This document shows positions 55,184 to 64,000 of a stretch of DNA of 64,000 bases, piece after piece. A program made the position numbers and the translations under genes. The stretch covers positions 1 to 64,000 of the forward strand of contig CAKZOO010000066.1 in NCBI GenBank assembly GCA_937136455.1. Direction: 5' to 3'. How positions within the stretch are numbered: position 1 is the stretch's first letter; each line of letters begins with the position of its first letter. The notes below the pieces were generated by a model, which saw only the letters and a program-made list of their open reading frames with translations, was not told where the DNA came from and did not search any database. This DNA comes from an uncultured Flavobacteriaceae bacterium. Its GTDB lineage: Bacteria > Bacteroidota > Bacteroidia > Flavobacteriales > Flavobacteriaceae.

Positions 55184-56140
55184 TTAACTTAAAATACGAC
55201 TGACAATTTTTTCAGCGTGATCTCTTGAATTTTCGATAAACCATTTGTGAGTTTCCATTCCTCCACAGATGACTCCAGCTAAAAACAAACCAGGGATATT
55301 CGTTTCCATTGTTGTAGGGTCGTAAGAAGGTTTTAAAGTAGGACCTTCTAATTTGATTTGAGCCATTTTTAAAAAGTCAAAATCAGGAAGATACCCAGTC
55401 ATAGCAATAACAAAATCATTGTTGATCGATAGGGATTTTCCATTGGAGGTAAAACTGATTTGATCGGTTGTGATTTCTGATACTTCTGCATTAAAGTAAG
55501 CCTTGATGCTTCCTTCTTCAATTCTATTAATAATATCAGGTCGCACCCAGTATTTTACACGTGGTCCTACTTCTGGGCCTCTGATGATTAGTGTAACATC
55601 AGCACCTTTTCTGTAGCAAGCAAGTGCAGCATCAATAGCTGAATTACTAGCACCGACAACAGCAACTTTTTGGTTGGAATAGAGGTGAGCTTCTTTAAAG
55701 TAATGAGTCACTTTTTCTAGTTCTTCACCAGGAACATTCATCAAATTTGGAACGTCAAAGAATCCAGTAGCAATCACTACATTTTTAGCCTTGTAATGAT
55801 CTTTAGATGTTTGAATGATAAAATTGTCCTCTTGTTTTTCAAGATGTACTACCTTTTCAAAAAGCTGAGGGGTGATTCCTCTTGATTCAACGACTCTTCT
55901 GTAATATTCTAAAGCTTCGTTTCTCTTAGGTTTAGGTTCGATACTGCAAAAAGGAATTTGGTCTAATTCCAAACGATCTGAAGAAGAAAAAAACTGCATC
56001 CCGAGTGGATAATTGTATAGTGAATTGACCAAACATCCTTTGTCAACTAGTATGTAGTCGAGTCCTTTGTGTTTAGCTTCAATTGCACAAGAAATTCCAA
56101 TGGGTCCAGCTCCTATGATAAATAGATCGGTTGATCGCAT
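55184..56140 (-). CDS. YpdA-like FAD/NAD(P)H-dependent disulfide reductase
   Basis: 318 residues. FAD-binding motif IGAGPIGISCAIEAKHKGLDY at the N-terminus and a second Rossmann motif VAVVGASNSAIDAALACYRKGADVTLI at about 165-190, plus the later FAD motif IPGLFLAGVICGG. No CxxC pair is seen in the place used by thioredoxin reductase. The pattern fits YpdA, the proposed bacillithiol disulfide reductase; Bacteroidota often make bacillithiol. It overlaps rpe by one base (TAATG). Confidence 0.85.
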   Translation of the reverse strand: MRSTDLFIIGAGPIGISCAIEAKHKGLDYILVDKGCLVNSLYNYPLGMQFFSSSDRLELDQIPFCSIEPKPKRNEALEYYRRVVESRGITPQLFEKVVHLEKQEDNFIIQTSKDHYKAKNVVIATGFFDVPNLMNVPGEELEKVTHYFKEAHLYSNQKVAVVGASNSAIDAALACYRKGADVTLIIRGPEVGPRVKYWVRPDIINRIEEGSIKAYFNAEVSEITTDQISFTSNGKSLSINNDFVIAMTGYLPDFDFLKMAQIKLEGPTLKPSYDPTTMETNIPGLFLAGVICGGMETHKWFIENSRDHAEKIVSRILS

Positions 56141-56796
56141 TATCCCATGATAATTTTTAATTCAGAAATCGTTTTCTTAGGATCTTCACTTTTAAATACA
56201 AAGCTTCCTGCAACTAGAGCATCTGCACCTGCTTCAATAAGATCAGCTGCATTGTTAGAATTCACTCCACCGTCAATTTCAATTAGGGTGTTAGCACCTT
56301 TTTTGTCGATCAGTGCTTTTAAAGCTCTTACTTTATCGTAAGTGTTTTCAATGAATTTTTGACCTCCAAAACCAGGGTTAACACTCATGATTAAAACTAG
56401 GTCTATATCGCAAATCACATCCTCGAGTAGGTTGATGTTGGTATGTGGGTTAAGTGAAACACCTGCTTTCATTCCAGCAGCTTTGATCGCTTGTAAACTG
56501 CGATGTAGATGAGGGCAAGCCTCATAGTGTACGGTTAAAATATCAGCTCCTAAATCGGCAAATGTTTCGATATAACGGTCTGGATCAACGATCATTAAAT
56601 GAACGTCGAGTGTCTTTTTTGCGTGTTTGTTAATAGCAGCAATCACAGGCATTCCAAAAGAAATATTTGGAACGAATACACCGTCCATGACATCGATGTG
56701 AAACCAATCGGCATCACTTTCGTTAACCATTTTGATATCGCGTTCTAAGTTTGCAAAATCTGCTGCTAATAAAGATGGGGCTAAAATTTTACTCAT
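56140..56796 (-). CDS. rpe: Ribulose-phosphate 3-epimerase
   Basis: 218 residues from the ATG at nt 56796. A further in-frame ATG 21 bases upstream (nt 56817) would add PKQFRL, which the family lacks. TIM-barrel motifs: ILAPSLLAADFANLERD, WFHIDVMDGVFVPNISFG, LDVHLMIVDPDRY, MSVNPGFGGQKFI and IEIDGGVN. The metal-binding His and Asp residues are intact. It interconverts ribulose-5-phosphate and xylulose-5-phosphate in the pentose phosphate pathway. Confidence 0.96.
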   Translation of the reverse strand: MSKILAPSLLAADFANLERDIKMVNESDADWFHIDVMDGVFVPNISFGMPVIAAINKHAKKTLDVHLMIVDPDRYIETFADLGADILTVHYEACPHLHRSLQAIKAAGMKAGVSLNPHTNINLLEDVICDIDLVLIMSVNPGFGGQKFIENTYDKVRALKALIDKKGANTLIEIDGGVNSNNAADLIEAGADALVAGSFVFKSEDPKKTISELKIIMG

Positions 56797-56832
56797 GAGT
56801 CTGAATTGTTTTGGCAAAGGTATGAAACTAAT

Positions 56833-57288
56833 CTAGAAGTTCCTCAATTGTCGGTTGGCTTCGTATAAGGTTATAGCAACAGCATTCGCAAGATTTAAGG
56901 ATCGAATTCGGTCACTTAGTAAAGGAATACCATAAGTGTGTTCTTTATAAGATTCTAAAAGTTCCTTGTCAAGACCACTGGATTCTTTTCCAAAGATGAG
57001 GTAGGTATCCTCTTTAAAAGGAATCTCAGTATAGGTTTTTGAACCGTGAGAAGACATAAGTGCCATTGATGTTGGTTGATTCACTTCCATAAAATCATCA
57101 AAGGATTCATAGATATGAAGATCAATGTGGGGCCAATAGTCTAAACCAGCTCGTTTTAATCGACTGTCATCGATTTCAAAACCAAAGGGTTTTACTAGGT
57201 GTAAACGCGCATTTCCCCCAAGACACAACCTGCCTATATTCCCAGTGTTATTGGGAATTTCAGGATGGACTAGAACAATGTTTAGCAT
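56833..57288 (-). CDS. trmL: tRNA (cytidine/uridine-34-2'-O)-methyltransferase TrmL
   Basis: 151 residues, SPOUT fold. It opens with LNIVLVHPEIPNNTGNIGRLCLG, and has FGKESSGLDKELLE and IPLLSDRIRSLNLANAVAITLYEANRQ, the knot motifs for S-adenosylmethionine. It methylates the ribose of the wobble base of certain Leu tRNAs. It lies between rpoD and rpe, 12 bases after the rpoD stop. Confidence 0.94.
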   Translation of the reverse strand: MLNIVLVHPEIPNNTGNIGRLCLGGNARLHLVKPFGFEIDDSRLKRAGLDYWPHIDLHIYESFDDFMEVNQPTSMALMSSHGSKTYTEIPFKEDTYLIFGKESSGLDKELLESYKEHTYGIPLLSDRIRSLNLANAVAITLYEANRQLRNF

Positions 57289-57300
57289 TGATTAGATCGC

Positions 57301-58164
57301 TTATCCTAAGTAGGTCTTTAAGATTTTAGAACGAGAAGTGTGCTTTAATCTACGGATTGCTTTTTCTTTGATCTGACGAACACGTTCACGAGTTAGATCA
57401 AAAGTTTCTCCAATTTCTTCAAGAGTCATGGAGTGTTGACCTGCAAGACCAAAGTAAAGACGTATCACATCAGCTTCTCTAGGAGTTAATGTTTCTAATG
57501 ATCGCTCAATCTCAGTTCTTAGCGAATCGTGTAAGAGTTCTTTATCAGGATTAGGAGATTCACCAGAGCGCAATACATCGTATAGGTTAGAATCTTCACC
57601 ATCGATAAGAGGTGCGTCCATAGAGACGTGACGACCTGAATTTTTCAGTGATTGTTTTACATCCTCAACGGTCATATCCAATTCCTTCGCAATTTCTTGA
57701 GCTGAAGGTGGTCTTTCATGAGCTTGCTCTAAGAAAGCATAAGCCTTATTAATCTTATTGATCGATCCAATTTTGTTAAGAGGTAAACGAACAATACGCG
57801 ATTGTTCAGCCAATGCTTGTAAGATCGATTGGCGAATCCACCATACCGCATAAGAGATGAATTTAAATCCACGAGTCTCATCAAAACGCTGAGCAGCTTT
57901 GATGAGTCCAAGATTTCCTTCGTTGATCAAATCAGGAAGTGTTAATCCTTGATTTTGATATTGTTTAGCTACCGATACCACAAAACGTAGGTTCGCTTTG
58001 GTAAGCTTCTCTAAAGCAACTTGGTCTCCTGCTTTGATGCGTTGAGCCAATTCTACTTCTTCTTCAGCGGTGATTAAGTCCACCTTTCCAATTTCCTGTA
58101 AGTATTTGTCTAATGAAGCGGTTTCTCTGTTGGTAACCTGTTTGGTAATCTTGAGTTGTCTCAT
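57301..58164 (-). CDS. rpoD: Primary RNA polymerase sigma factor (RpoD/SigA)
   Basis: 287 residues. Region 1.2 begins at [27 protein letters not shown]. Region 2 has [56 protein letters not shown]. Regions 3 and 4 follow with [15 protein letters not shown] and [28 protein letters not shown]. Region 1.1 is absent, as in the Bacteroidota primary sigma factor, which reads TTTG / TAnnTTTG promoters. First gene of a minus-strand group that goes on with trmL, rpe, the YpdA-like gene and the Nramp-like gene. Confidence 0.96.
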   Translation of the reverse strand: MRQLKITKQVTNRETASLDKYLQEIGKVDLITAEEEVELAQRIKAGDQVALEKLTKANLRFVVSVAKQYQNQGLTLPDLINEGNLGLIKAAQRFDETRGFKFISYAVWWIRQSILQALAEQSRIVRLPLNKIGSINKINKAYAFLEQAHERPPSAQEIAKELDMTVEDVKQSLKNSGRHVSMDAPLIDGEDSNLYDVLRSGESPNPDKELLHDSLRTEIERSLETLTPREADVIRLYFGLAGQHSMTLEEIGETFDLTRERVRQIKEKAIRRLKHTSRSKILKTYLG

Positions 58165-58285
58165 AAATGGGGTTTAATTACAATGCCCTCTGTAAAGGCG
58201 TACATTATATTATACGTAAGAAAACTAAAAAAGTTACATTTTAGTATGAAAAAAATGTTTTAAGAAATGAAAAATTTAAATTGTA

Positions 58286-58310
58286 CCTAGAAAACATTAA
58301 TAATTCTAGG
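58286..58310 (-). terminator. Weak hairpin at the end of the AraC-type gene
   Basis: CCTAGAA and TTCTAGG pair across a 10-base loop, and on the minus strand an AT-rich stretch (TACAATTTAAATTTTT) follows. The stop codon is inside the stem. The T-run is imperfect, so the terminator call is tentative. Confidence 0.35.
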
Positions 58311-59439
58311 CAGTAATTGATTTATTTACTCCATCGTTTGCATAAAACTCATTGACAGAAACACCAACGTATTTTTTGAAGTTTTGATAAAATGTAAAAC
58401 GAGAATTAAACATGCACTTTTCTCCAAGAGATTCAATAGTGTATTTAGACAAATAGCCATTCCTAATCAATTCTAAAGCATATTCAATTTTAATCAAATT
58501 GCTGTGCTCTTTAACAGAATAGAGACAATAGTATTTAAAGATTAAATCGACATGAGATTTTGGTATTTGAAGTTCTTGTGCGATAACTTTAGTCGTAAGA
58601 GTATTAGTTGAAATAATCGAAACGTTTTTTTGTAAATTTTTAATATTTAATATAGTAGTCCCTATTTTGGATGAAATACTACTGTGAAGTTTTTGATCTT
58701 TAGCTTGAATAGATTTAATAGGAGTTGTTTTCCAAATCTCAAACTCCTTATAGCTGTTCTCTTGAATATTTTTTACAAAATACCTTTCTCCAAAAATGAT
58801 GACAGGGTTTGCATACATATATAGTAAAGTAAAAAACCACAAAAGTGAAGTGTAGATGTAAAATTGATTTAATGATATCTCATAATCCAAATCTACTAAC
58901 ACAAGTGAAAAGGTGTAAAACAATGTAATAGAAGCTGTTATATACATTAGAATCAACCAGGATTTAATTTTACGTCCTTCTGCTTCATCAAAAATGGAGG
59001 ATTTCTTTTTTAGGAGAAAGTTTTTAAGTTTTAATGTAAAAATTGCAAAGTAGGCAGTTGAAAAAATTAAATAGATCAATCCAAAAAGTTTAAAATTCAC
59101 TAACCATAAATTAATAAACAGAAGTATTGAGGGGATTAAAAAATGGAATAGTTCATTTTTCAAAGAATAGGTTTTGTCAGTTTGTCTGCTAAAAAATAGA
59201 TAGTAAACAGGAACAAAATAAAAGACTATAACTGGAACCTTATTTAATATGCTAAAATTTTCAGAAGTAATATGTAAAGAATAAAGGGCATTGGCAAAAC
59301 GTTGGAATCCGACAACAATCAAAAGCAATATAAAATAAGGGTTTGTCTTTAGGGTTAATGCTGTGTTTGAAATTAAAAGCAAAAGCACCGAAAAGACACA
59401 TAAGAAACCCACTAAGAGTGATAAAACTATTAGAGCCAT
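58306..59439 (-). CDS. Membrane-bound AraC-type transcriptional regulator
   Basis: 377 residues. Six or seven hydrophobic segments lie in the first 220 residues (LIVLSLLVGFLCVFSVLLLL at the start). A linker follows, and then a C-terminal AraC-type DNA-binding domain (about 275-377) with two helix-turn-helix units. The second has IESLGEKCMFNSRFTFYQNFKKYVGVSVNEF. This layout, seven helices plus an AraC domain, is common in Bacteroidota and suggests that a membrane signal controls DNA binding. It is divergent from the collar-domain gene across a 101-base gap, so that gene and its neighbour are the likely targets. Confidence 0.85.
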   Translation of the reverse strand: MALIVLSLLVGFLCVFSVLLLLISNTALTLKTNPYFILLLIVVGFQRFANALYSLHITSENFSILNKVPVIVFYFVPVYYLFFSRQTDKTYSLKNELFHFLIPSILLFINLWLVNFKLFGLIYLIFSTAYFAIFTLKLKNFLLKKKSSIFDEAEGRKIKSWLILMYITASITLFYTFSLVLVDLDYEISLNQFYIYTSLLWFFTLLYMYANPVIIFGERYFVKNIQENSYKEFEIWKTTPIKSIQAKDQKLHSSISSKIGTTILNIKNLQKNVSIISTNTLTTKVIAQELQIPKSHVDLIFKYYCLYSVKEHSNLIKIEYALELIRNGYLSKYTIESLGEKCMFNSRFTFYQNFKKYVGVSVNEFYANDGVNKSITA

Positions 59440-59540
59440 GTGTGAAAAATACGAAAAATGTGTTGAAAATCTACAATGAAGAAAAAGGATTAGGAGTGCT
59501 TTAATAAAATATTGTTTTTTGCTTGAAAAATTAATTTACA

Positions 59541-60419
59541 ATGAAAAATATTCGACAATTTCTATTCTGTGTTTTATTTGGTTTATTGTTCAACCTTTCA
59601 ACTTTTGCACAAACAAATGTGACTTCTTCTGGAATGTCTATTCAAGGAATCGCTCGTGATGAAAACAATTCAGCACTAGCTAATTTTGATCAATTAGAAC
59701 TTATATTTTATGTTTATTATCTAAATACAGCAAATAGTGCTGTAGATATATTGACAAAAACAGATAATGTAACAACGGATAATTTTGGAGTGTTTTCTTA
59801 TGTGTTGGATATTTCTCAACAGCAGTATAATTTAATTAGTAACAATTCAGCCTATTTAAAAGTATCACAAGGAAGTGTGGTTTTTTCAAATGAAAAATTA
59901 CAAGCAGTTCCTTATGCTATTCATGCGCAAAATGGAGTTCCTACAGGTTCTATCATGCCCTTTATTGGAACTAAAGCTCCTAATGGTTGGTTGCTTTGTG
60001 ATGGAGATGAATTTGAAGATGACGACTATCACGCCAATCTCAAAGCACTTCTAGGATCGACTCAGACACCTAACTTAAAGGGTTTGTTTTTAAGGGGTAC
60101 AGGGTCGTTAAATAGTGATTATGTTGGTCCAGGTTTAAAAGAAATTCAATTGGATTCAAATAAATCGCATAATCATTTGATTGATACGTATACAGAAGAT
60201 GATGGAGATCATACACACAACTTAACTTATACATATGGAAGAACAAATAAAGGTGATAAATCCGGACATGCTATGGATGAAGGGGATTCTCGCTCAAAAC
60301 CATTTACAACTGACAGAAATGGGATTCATCGTCATAGAATTAATAGCGAAACAAAATTAGATGGAGAAAGTGAGACTCGCCCCATTAATTACGGTGTAAA
60401 CTACATCATCAAAATATAA
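59541..60419 (+). CDS. Secreted protein with phage-tail-collar-like C-domain
   Basis: 292 residues. A signal peptide ends at STFAQ (about residue 24). The N-domain (about 30-130, GMSIQGIARDENNSALANFDQLEL and DNFGVFSYVLD) is a strand-rich region common in Bacteroidota surface proteins. The C-terminal part from about 137 has PFIGTKAPNGWLLCDGDEF, TPNLKGLFLRGTG and the end ETRPINYGVNYIIKI, the tail-collar pattern, with His-rich motifs such as SHNHLIDTY and DHTHNL. No phage genes are near, so this is a domain reused for a surface or binding role. The large gene after it is 46 bases downstream in the same direction. Confidence 0.8.
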   Translation: MKNIRQFLFCVLFGLLFNLSTFAQTNVTSSGMSIQGIARDENNSALANFDQLELIFYVYYLNTANSAVDILTKTDNVTTDNFGVFSYVLDISQQQYNLISNNSAYLKVSQGSVVFSNEKLQAVPYAIHAQNGVPTGSIMPFIGTKAPNGWLLCDGDEFEDDDYHANLKALLGSTQTPNLKGLFLRGTGSLNSDYVGPGLKEIQLDSNKSHNHLIDTYTEDDGDHTHNLTYTYGRTNKGDKSGHAMDEGDSRSKPFTTDRNGIHRHRINSETKLDGESETRPINYGVNYIIKI

Positions 60420-60465
60420 TTCTAACCTTTCTTTTTCGAACTAAGGTTCAATAAACTCAAATATT

Positions 60466-63400
60466 ATGAATAGGTATAGAATTCTTGTTTTATTACTCGT
60501 TGCGTCTTGTTTTGCATATGCTCAAGAGGAAACCTCAGGAGTAAAATCCGCTATTGGTGCTAGTTCTACAAACAAATCAGGTTTAGCACATAATATAACA
60601 ACAAGTGTTAACGGTCAAAGTAAATCGGTAACGATAAACTCTGTCAGTGTACAAGTGGGAATGCCCTATATGGGAGTCATTGATGCTCCTTTTTCCAATA
60701 GTCCTGATGAACAGAATTATATTAAGGATTTAGGATTTCCTTGGGGGATTCGCTATCGTTACAGTACCTTTTCTGAAGATTCTTTTACGGTATCAAAAGG
60801 GTATTACAGTGATCGAATTGAACTCAATTGGAAAATAAAAGCAAATCAAGATAATATTACGAGCATATCGGTATATCGAACCGAAGATGTCAATAGTGAT
60901 AAACCTTATTGGGGATCTCCTTTAAAAACTATTGCTGCTGATGCAGGAACCTTTGTAGATACCAATGTAGAAGGTGGAAAATTATATCGCTATAAACTTT
61001 TTGCAAGTGGAGTAGAAGAAGACGATTTAGAAGTAAAGTACTCTTCTTATATCACTGGAATTGGTTACCGAAATCCTACTGGAATTATCACTGGATCCAT
61101 TGCCTATTCAGGTGGTACTCCAGTTAAAGATGTTATAGTTTCTGCAAATCCAACAGGAGATCAATTAAGTTTTGGAAGTTCTTTAAAAATACCTTTTAAT
61201 AGTTATTTGCTTGTTGCTAAATTTCATGAAAATTTAAAGGATTCAATCACGCTTCAAACTTGGTTAAAGCCAGAAACTGATTTGTATGATTCGGAACTTA
61301 CTCTGTATAAACTATACAGTGATCACGCTGAAACACTTGATTTAAAAGTTAAAATGACAACTGAAAATAGTTTAAACAAATTGACTGTTTCTATAGGCAA
61401 CTATTCAATGACCCTAACGGATTATATACCCAGTGGTGATATTGACAATAAAGGGGAAGATGTTTTGATTCCTATTACCAATATGAATAGTTCTTTTACT
61501 CATTTTTCTGCTGTATTAAGAGATCAAAAGACTCCAGAATTTTACATTAATGGTAGAATAATCACTGAAGATTACGCTTCAGTGATGAATGGAATTTTAG
61601 CAAAAAATAACGAAACTATAGGAAAGTCCGTCGTTTATTCATCAAATGCTAAAACTATTGATTTAAACACTTCAACTAAAGGATACAACCAAACTTGGAA
61701 TTATTTTAGTGTTGGTGGTGGAATAAATGCCTATTTTGACGAACTAAGAGTGTGGTCTTCAGCTCTTGATTCAAATCTTATTAAAAGAGATTTTAAACGC
61801 TATCTCAAAGGAAATGAAACGTATTTTCACACTTATATTAGAGCTAATGAAGGAAAAGGAGATTACGCTTACGACCTAGCACATTCAGGATATAGCTATC
61901 ACGGAAATGATGCAAGGTTAAGTAATTCTCCAGTTACTTCAACTTGGGCTACAAGGGCTCAAGATATTCCAACTAGCAGCCAATTGGCAGTATTAGGAAT
62001 AACGGATGAACACGGAAATTATGAAATATCTGCAATTCCTTATAGTGGGAATGGACAGTCGTTTACCATTATTCCAACCCTTGGAAAACACGCATTTAAT
62101 CCTTCACAAGAACTCGCTTATATAGGAGCCAATTCATCGGTGGTCAACAATGTCGATTTTACAGATAAATCATCCTTCATATTTAAAGGTAATGTAGTCT
62201 ATGACTCCAGAGGAGTATTTCCAGCGACATCAGATGAACCAATTACTGGAGATATAAAAGAAGGTGAAGTTTACAATGCCTACACCGTTGGAAACTTAAC
62301 TTATCAAAAAGGAGAATATTGGGCTGAGAAAGATGAAAATGGAAACATTACTAAACTATTGCGCTATGCTAAGATTCCTGTTCCTAATGCATATGTTTAT
62401 ATAGATGATTTACAGGTAATTGATGAAAATAATGTACCCATACAGACAGATGTCAACGGTCAATTCACCATTGAGGTTCCTATTGGTAAACACGCCATAA
62501 CAATACGAAAAACTTCTCATGATTTTGAATTTGAAGGCCGCTTTCCTGCAAAGACTAGTGAGGATATCAATGGAGAAACCTTTGTAACAAACACCTATGT
62601 TGATTTTTATGAAGATCGTGATGTTCCAATAACTTTTATTGATAACACTAAAGTAATAGTTGTTGGAAGAGTAGTTGGAGGTAATGTAGAAGCCGACAAA
62701 CCAATAGGTTTTGGTTTTGATGGTGAAAAAATATATTCAAGTGAAGGAGCAATAGATGTTGTTTATACCTCAAAAAATAATATTGGTAAAGCAAAGTTAA
62801 CTTTAGGTTATATGCCGGTTGGTGCTACCAGTATCACTCCTGAATATGAAACTTCATTTACAACCAATAGTGTTACAGGAGAATATAGGGTAAGTATTCT
62901 TCCATTAAAATATACGCTATCAAAGAATAACTTAAACTTTGTAAGTGGTAAAAACCCTGATGATAAATTGCTTTTGGAATCGGATAAAGTAGTTAATTAT
63001 TCGGAGATAAAATCCCTTACATATCCTTCGTATTCAATCAATAATCAAACGATTACAGGGGATCAACCCTATCAAGAAATACTCTCGTTTACTCATTTAA
63101 CAGCTCCTGAGTCAACCGTTTTAAATCAAACGTGCTTAACATCTTATGAAAAGGATGGAAAAACCTATCAAATAGATAGTTTACAAAGACCTTTGTTATA
63201 TATGCAACTCAATTTTTACGCAATCAAAATAAAAACTTTTGAATCGTATTATAATTATGATGAAAGCCTAACAGAACCATCAGTAGATGAGGTTGCAGTT
63301 AAAGATAGAGAGCTTATCGTAACTAATAATTTAGCTAGAGAACAAAGTGGAACTATCACCTATGATGTTTCAGAAGATGGCATTACGTTATATATTTTTC

Positions 63401-64000
63401 AAGGAGGCTTACCAAATACAGATGCAGAACAAAATTATAAGAGAACTATAGATTTAAAGATGAGAGTGAATGAGATTGATTATCCTATTGCTAATTATGA
63501 ATCTGAAGGGATCGTATTAGGGGGAATTGAAGACGGTTCTAATACATTTATGACTGCAGGCCCTGATCAAGTAGATTTTATATTACGTGATCCTCCTGGG
63601 TCTAGTAGTTCAGCAACCATTGAAAAAGGGTCGAGTTTCTCTTTTGTAACAACTGGAAGTTATTCACATTCTGATGGAAACACAACAGAAGCAGAATTAA
63701 ATTTAGGAAATAAATGGGAAGTAGGAGGAGGAACACTTGGCCCATTAAATTCAACAGAATATATAAGTGATAGATTAAATAATATATCGGTACAGGTATC
63801 TTCTTCACGTGGAACTGATATAGAAAAAACGTATACATTTAATCAAAGTATTTCTACTAGTGATGAGCCACAGTGGGTGGGTAGTGATGCTGATTTGTAT
63901 ATTGGTACAGCTGCAAATATTTATTACGGAACTTTTGATAATTTAGTATTGAGTGATTCTGTTTCAGAAACCAAATCATCGGATTCAATTAAAGTAACCG
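60466..64000 (+). CDS. Very large secreted multidomain protein, 3' end outside window
   Basis: The frame is open from the ATG at nt 60466 to the window end (1178 residues visible). A signal peptide ends at FAYAQ (about residue 20). A fibronectin-III-like segment lies at about 112-200 (DRIELNWKIKANQDNITSIS, LYRYKLFASG). A LamG/concanavalin-like segment follows at about 240-450 (DSITLQTWLKPE, HFSAVLRDQ, PEFYINGRI, YFDELRVWSSALD). A carboxypeptidase-regulatory-like segment is near 638-700 (NAYVYIDDLQV, DVNGQFTIEVPIGKH). Beyond it is strand-rich sequence I do not recognise. It is probably exported by the type IX or Sec system and surface-exposed, perhaps binding polysaccharide. The sorting signal, if any, lies outside the window. 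Confidence 0.8.
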   Translation, partial: MNRYRILVLLLVASCFAYAQEETSGVKSAIGASSTNKSGLAHNITTSVNGQSKSVTINSVSVQVGMPYMGVIDAPFSNSPDEQNYIKDLGFPWGIRYRYSTFSEDSFTVSKGYYSDRIELNWKIKANQDNITSISVYRTEDVNSDKPYWGSPLKTIAADAGTFVDTNVEGGKLYRYKLFASGVEEDDLEVKYSSYITGIGYRNPTGIITGSIAYSGGTPVKDVIVSANPTGDQLSFGSSLKIPFNSYLLVAKFHENLKDSITLQTWLKPETDLYDSELTLYKLYSDHAETLDLKVKMTTENSLNKLTVSIGNYSMTLTDYIPSGDIDNKGEDVLIPITNMNSSFTHFSAVLRDQKTPEFYINGRIITEDYASVMNGILAKNNETIGKSVVYSSNAKTIDLNTSTKGYNQTWNYFSVGGGINAYFDELRVWSSALDSNLIKRDFKRYLKGNETYFHTYIRANEGKGDYAYDLAHSGYSYHGNDARLSNSPVTSTWATRAQDIPTSSQLAVLGITDEHGNYEISAIPYSGNGQSFTIIPTLGKHAFNPSQELAYIGANSSVVNNVDFTDKSSFIFKGNVVYDSRGVFPATSDEPITGDIKEGEVYNAYTVGNLTYQKGEYWAEKDENGNITKLLRYAKIPVPNAYVYIDDLQVIDENNVPIQTDVNGQFTIEVPIGKHAITIRKTSHDFEFEGRFPAKTSEDINGETFVTNTYVDFYEDRDVPITFIDNTKVIVVGRVVGGNVEADKPIGFGFDGEKIYSSEGAIDVVYTSKNNIGKAKLTLGYMPVGATSITPEYETSFTTNSVTGEYRVSILPLKYTLSKNNLNFVSGKNPDDKLLLESDKVVNYSEIKSLTYPSYSINNQTITGDQPYQEILSFTHLTAPESTVLNQTCLTSYEKDGKTYQIDSLQRPLLYMQLNFYAIKIKTFESYYNYDESLTEPSVDEVAVKDRELIVTNNLAREQSGTITYDVSEDGITLYIFQGGLPNTDAEQNYKRTIDLKMRVNEIDYPIANYESEGIVLGGIEDGSNTFMTAGPDQVDFILRDPPGSSSSATIEKGSSFSFVTTGSYSHSDGNTTEAELNLGNKWEVGGGTLGPLNSTEYISDRLNNISVQVSSSRGTDIEKTYTFNQSISTSDEPQWVGSDADLYIGTAANIYYGTFDNLVLSDSVSETKSSDSIKVT

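Noticed and set aside
59541..60419. Prophage remnant, because of the tail collar domain.
   Set aside because: No capsid, portal, terminase, lysis or integrase genes are near. The protein has its own signal peptide and a Bacteroidota-type N-domain, so domain reuse is more likely.
63602..63838. A 78-residue minus-strand frame near the window end.
   Set aside because: It is the reverse of the giant secreted protein, whose forward frame stays open and makes sense across it.
1..64000. CRISPR arrays, rRNA genes, insertion sequences, replication origin.
   Set aside because: No spaced direct repeats, no rRNA sequence, no transposase genes and no DnaA-box cluster were seen on reading through the window.

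Overview
The window is a 64 kb piece of an AT-rich chromosome from the phylum Bacteroidota, most likely a member of the Flavobacteriaceae. The evidence is the gene content: a Bacteroidota-type primary sigma factor without region 1.1, SprA of the type IX secretion system, alternative complex III next to an A1-type cytochrome oxidase, the maeB-ruvA-sprA-gcvH gene order, and promoters of the TTTG / TAnnTTTG type with almost no Shine-Dalgarno sequences. Genus and species cannot be named from the sequence alone. Most of the window is dense housekeeping DNA. Accessory character is limited to about 4.6-7.7 kb and the last 5.7 kb.

Layout. 1-4.35 kb: the 3' part of a metallophosphoesterase, a cysteine-free thioredoxin-fold protein, and a large convergent membrane protein of the DUF2723/GT117 family. 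4.5-7.7 kb: tRNA-Gln(UUG), then on the minus strand an accessory cassette with a lipoprotein that ends in an AHH-type nuclease domain and a downstream partner that is a candidate immunity protein, then a HicB-like fragment. A worn copy of the tRNA 3' end plus its terminator lies at the far side of the cassette. 7.7-12.3 kb: rimP-nusA-infB operon with a hairpin leader. 12.3-12.7 kb: SPOR-domain protein. 12.9-24.2 kb: respiratory operon actABCDEF-coxB-coxA. 24.3-37.3 kb: GIN-domain protein, ruvB, queG, maeB, ruvA and the 2401-residue sprA. 37.3-38.9 kb: gcvH, a VanZ-like protein and a TonB-type energy transducer. 39.0-44.1 kb: heme O synthase, two subunit-III genes, subunit IV, then a probable oxidase assembly cluster (Sco, DUF420 and two unnamed membrane proteins). 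44.2-49.9 kb: a complete MacAB/TolC-like export operon. 49.9-53.9 kb: tsaB, an MscS channel, a Nfu/NifU scaffold, a gamma-carbonic-anhydrase-like protein and fabD. 53.9-58.2 kb, minus strand: rpoD, trmL, rpe, a YpdA-like reductase and a divergent Nramp-like transporter. 58.3-64 kb: a membrane-bound AraC-type regulator facing a secreted tail-collar-domain protein and the start of a very large secreted multidomain protein that runs off the window.

How the genes work together. Alternative complex III passes electrons from menaquinol to cytochrome c, and the neighbouring CoxBA passes them to oxygen. The second cluster, 15 kb away, supplies heme O, subunits III and IV, and copper delivery for the same oxidase. 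rimP-nusA-infB, tRNA-Gln, tsaB, queG and trmL serve translation; queG and trmL both act on anticodon position 34. The rpoD gene encodes the factor that should read the TTTG / TAnnTTTG promoters marked here.

The best candidates for something little described are the tRNA-linked lipoprotein nuclease cassette, the cysteine-free thioredoxin, the CAMC-containing small membrane protein beside Sco/DUF420, the Nramp-like transporter without the usual metal-binding motifs, and the regulator/collar/giant surface protein locus at the right end. All functions are read from sequence patterns; no database search was possible.
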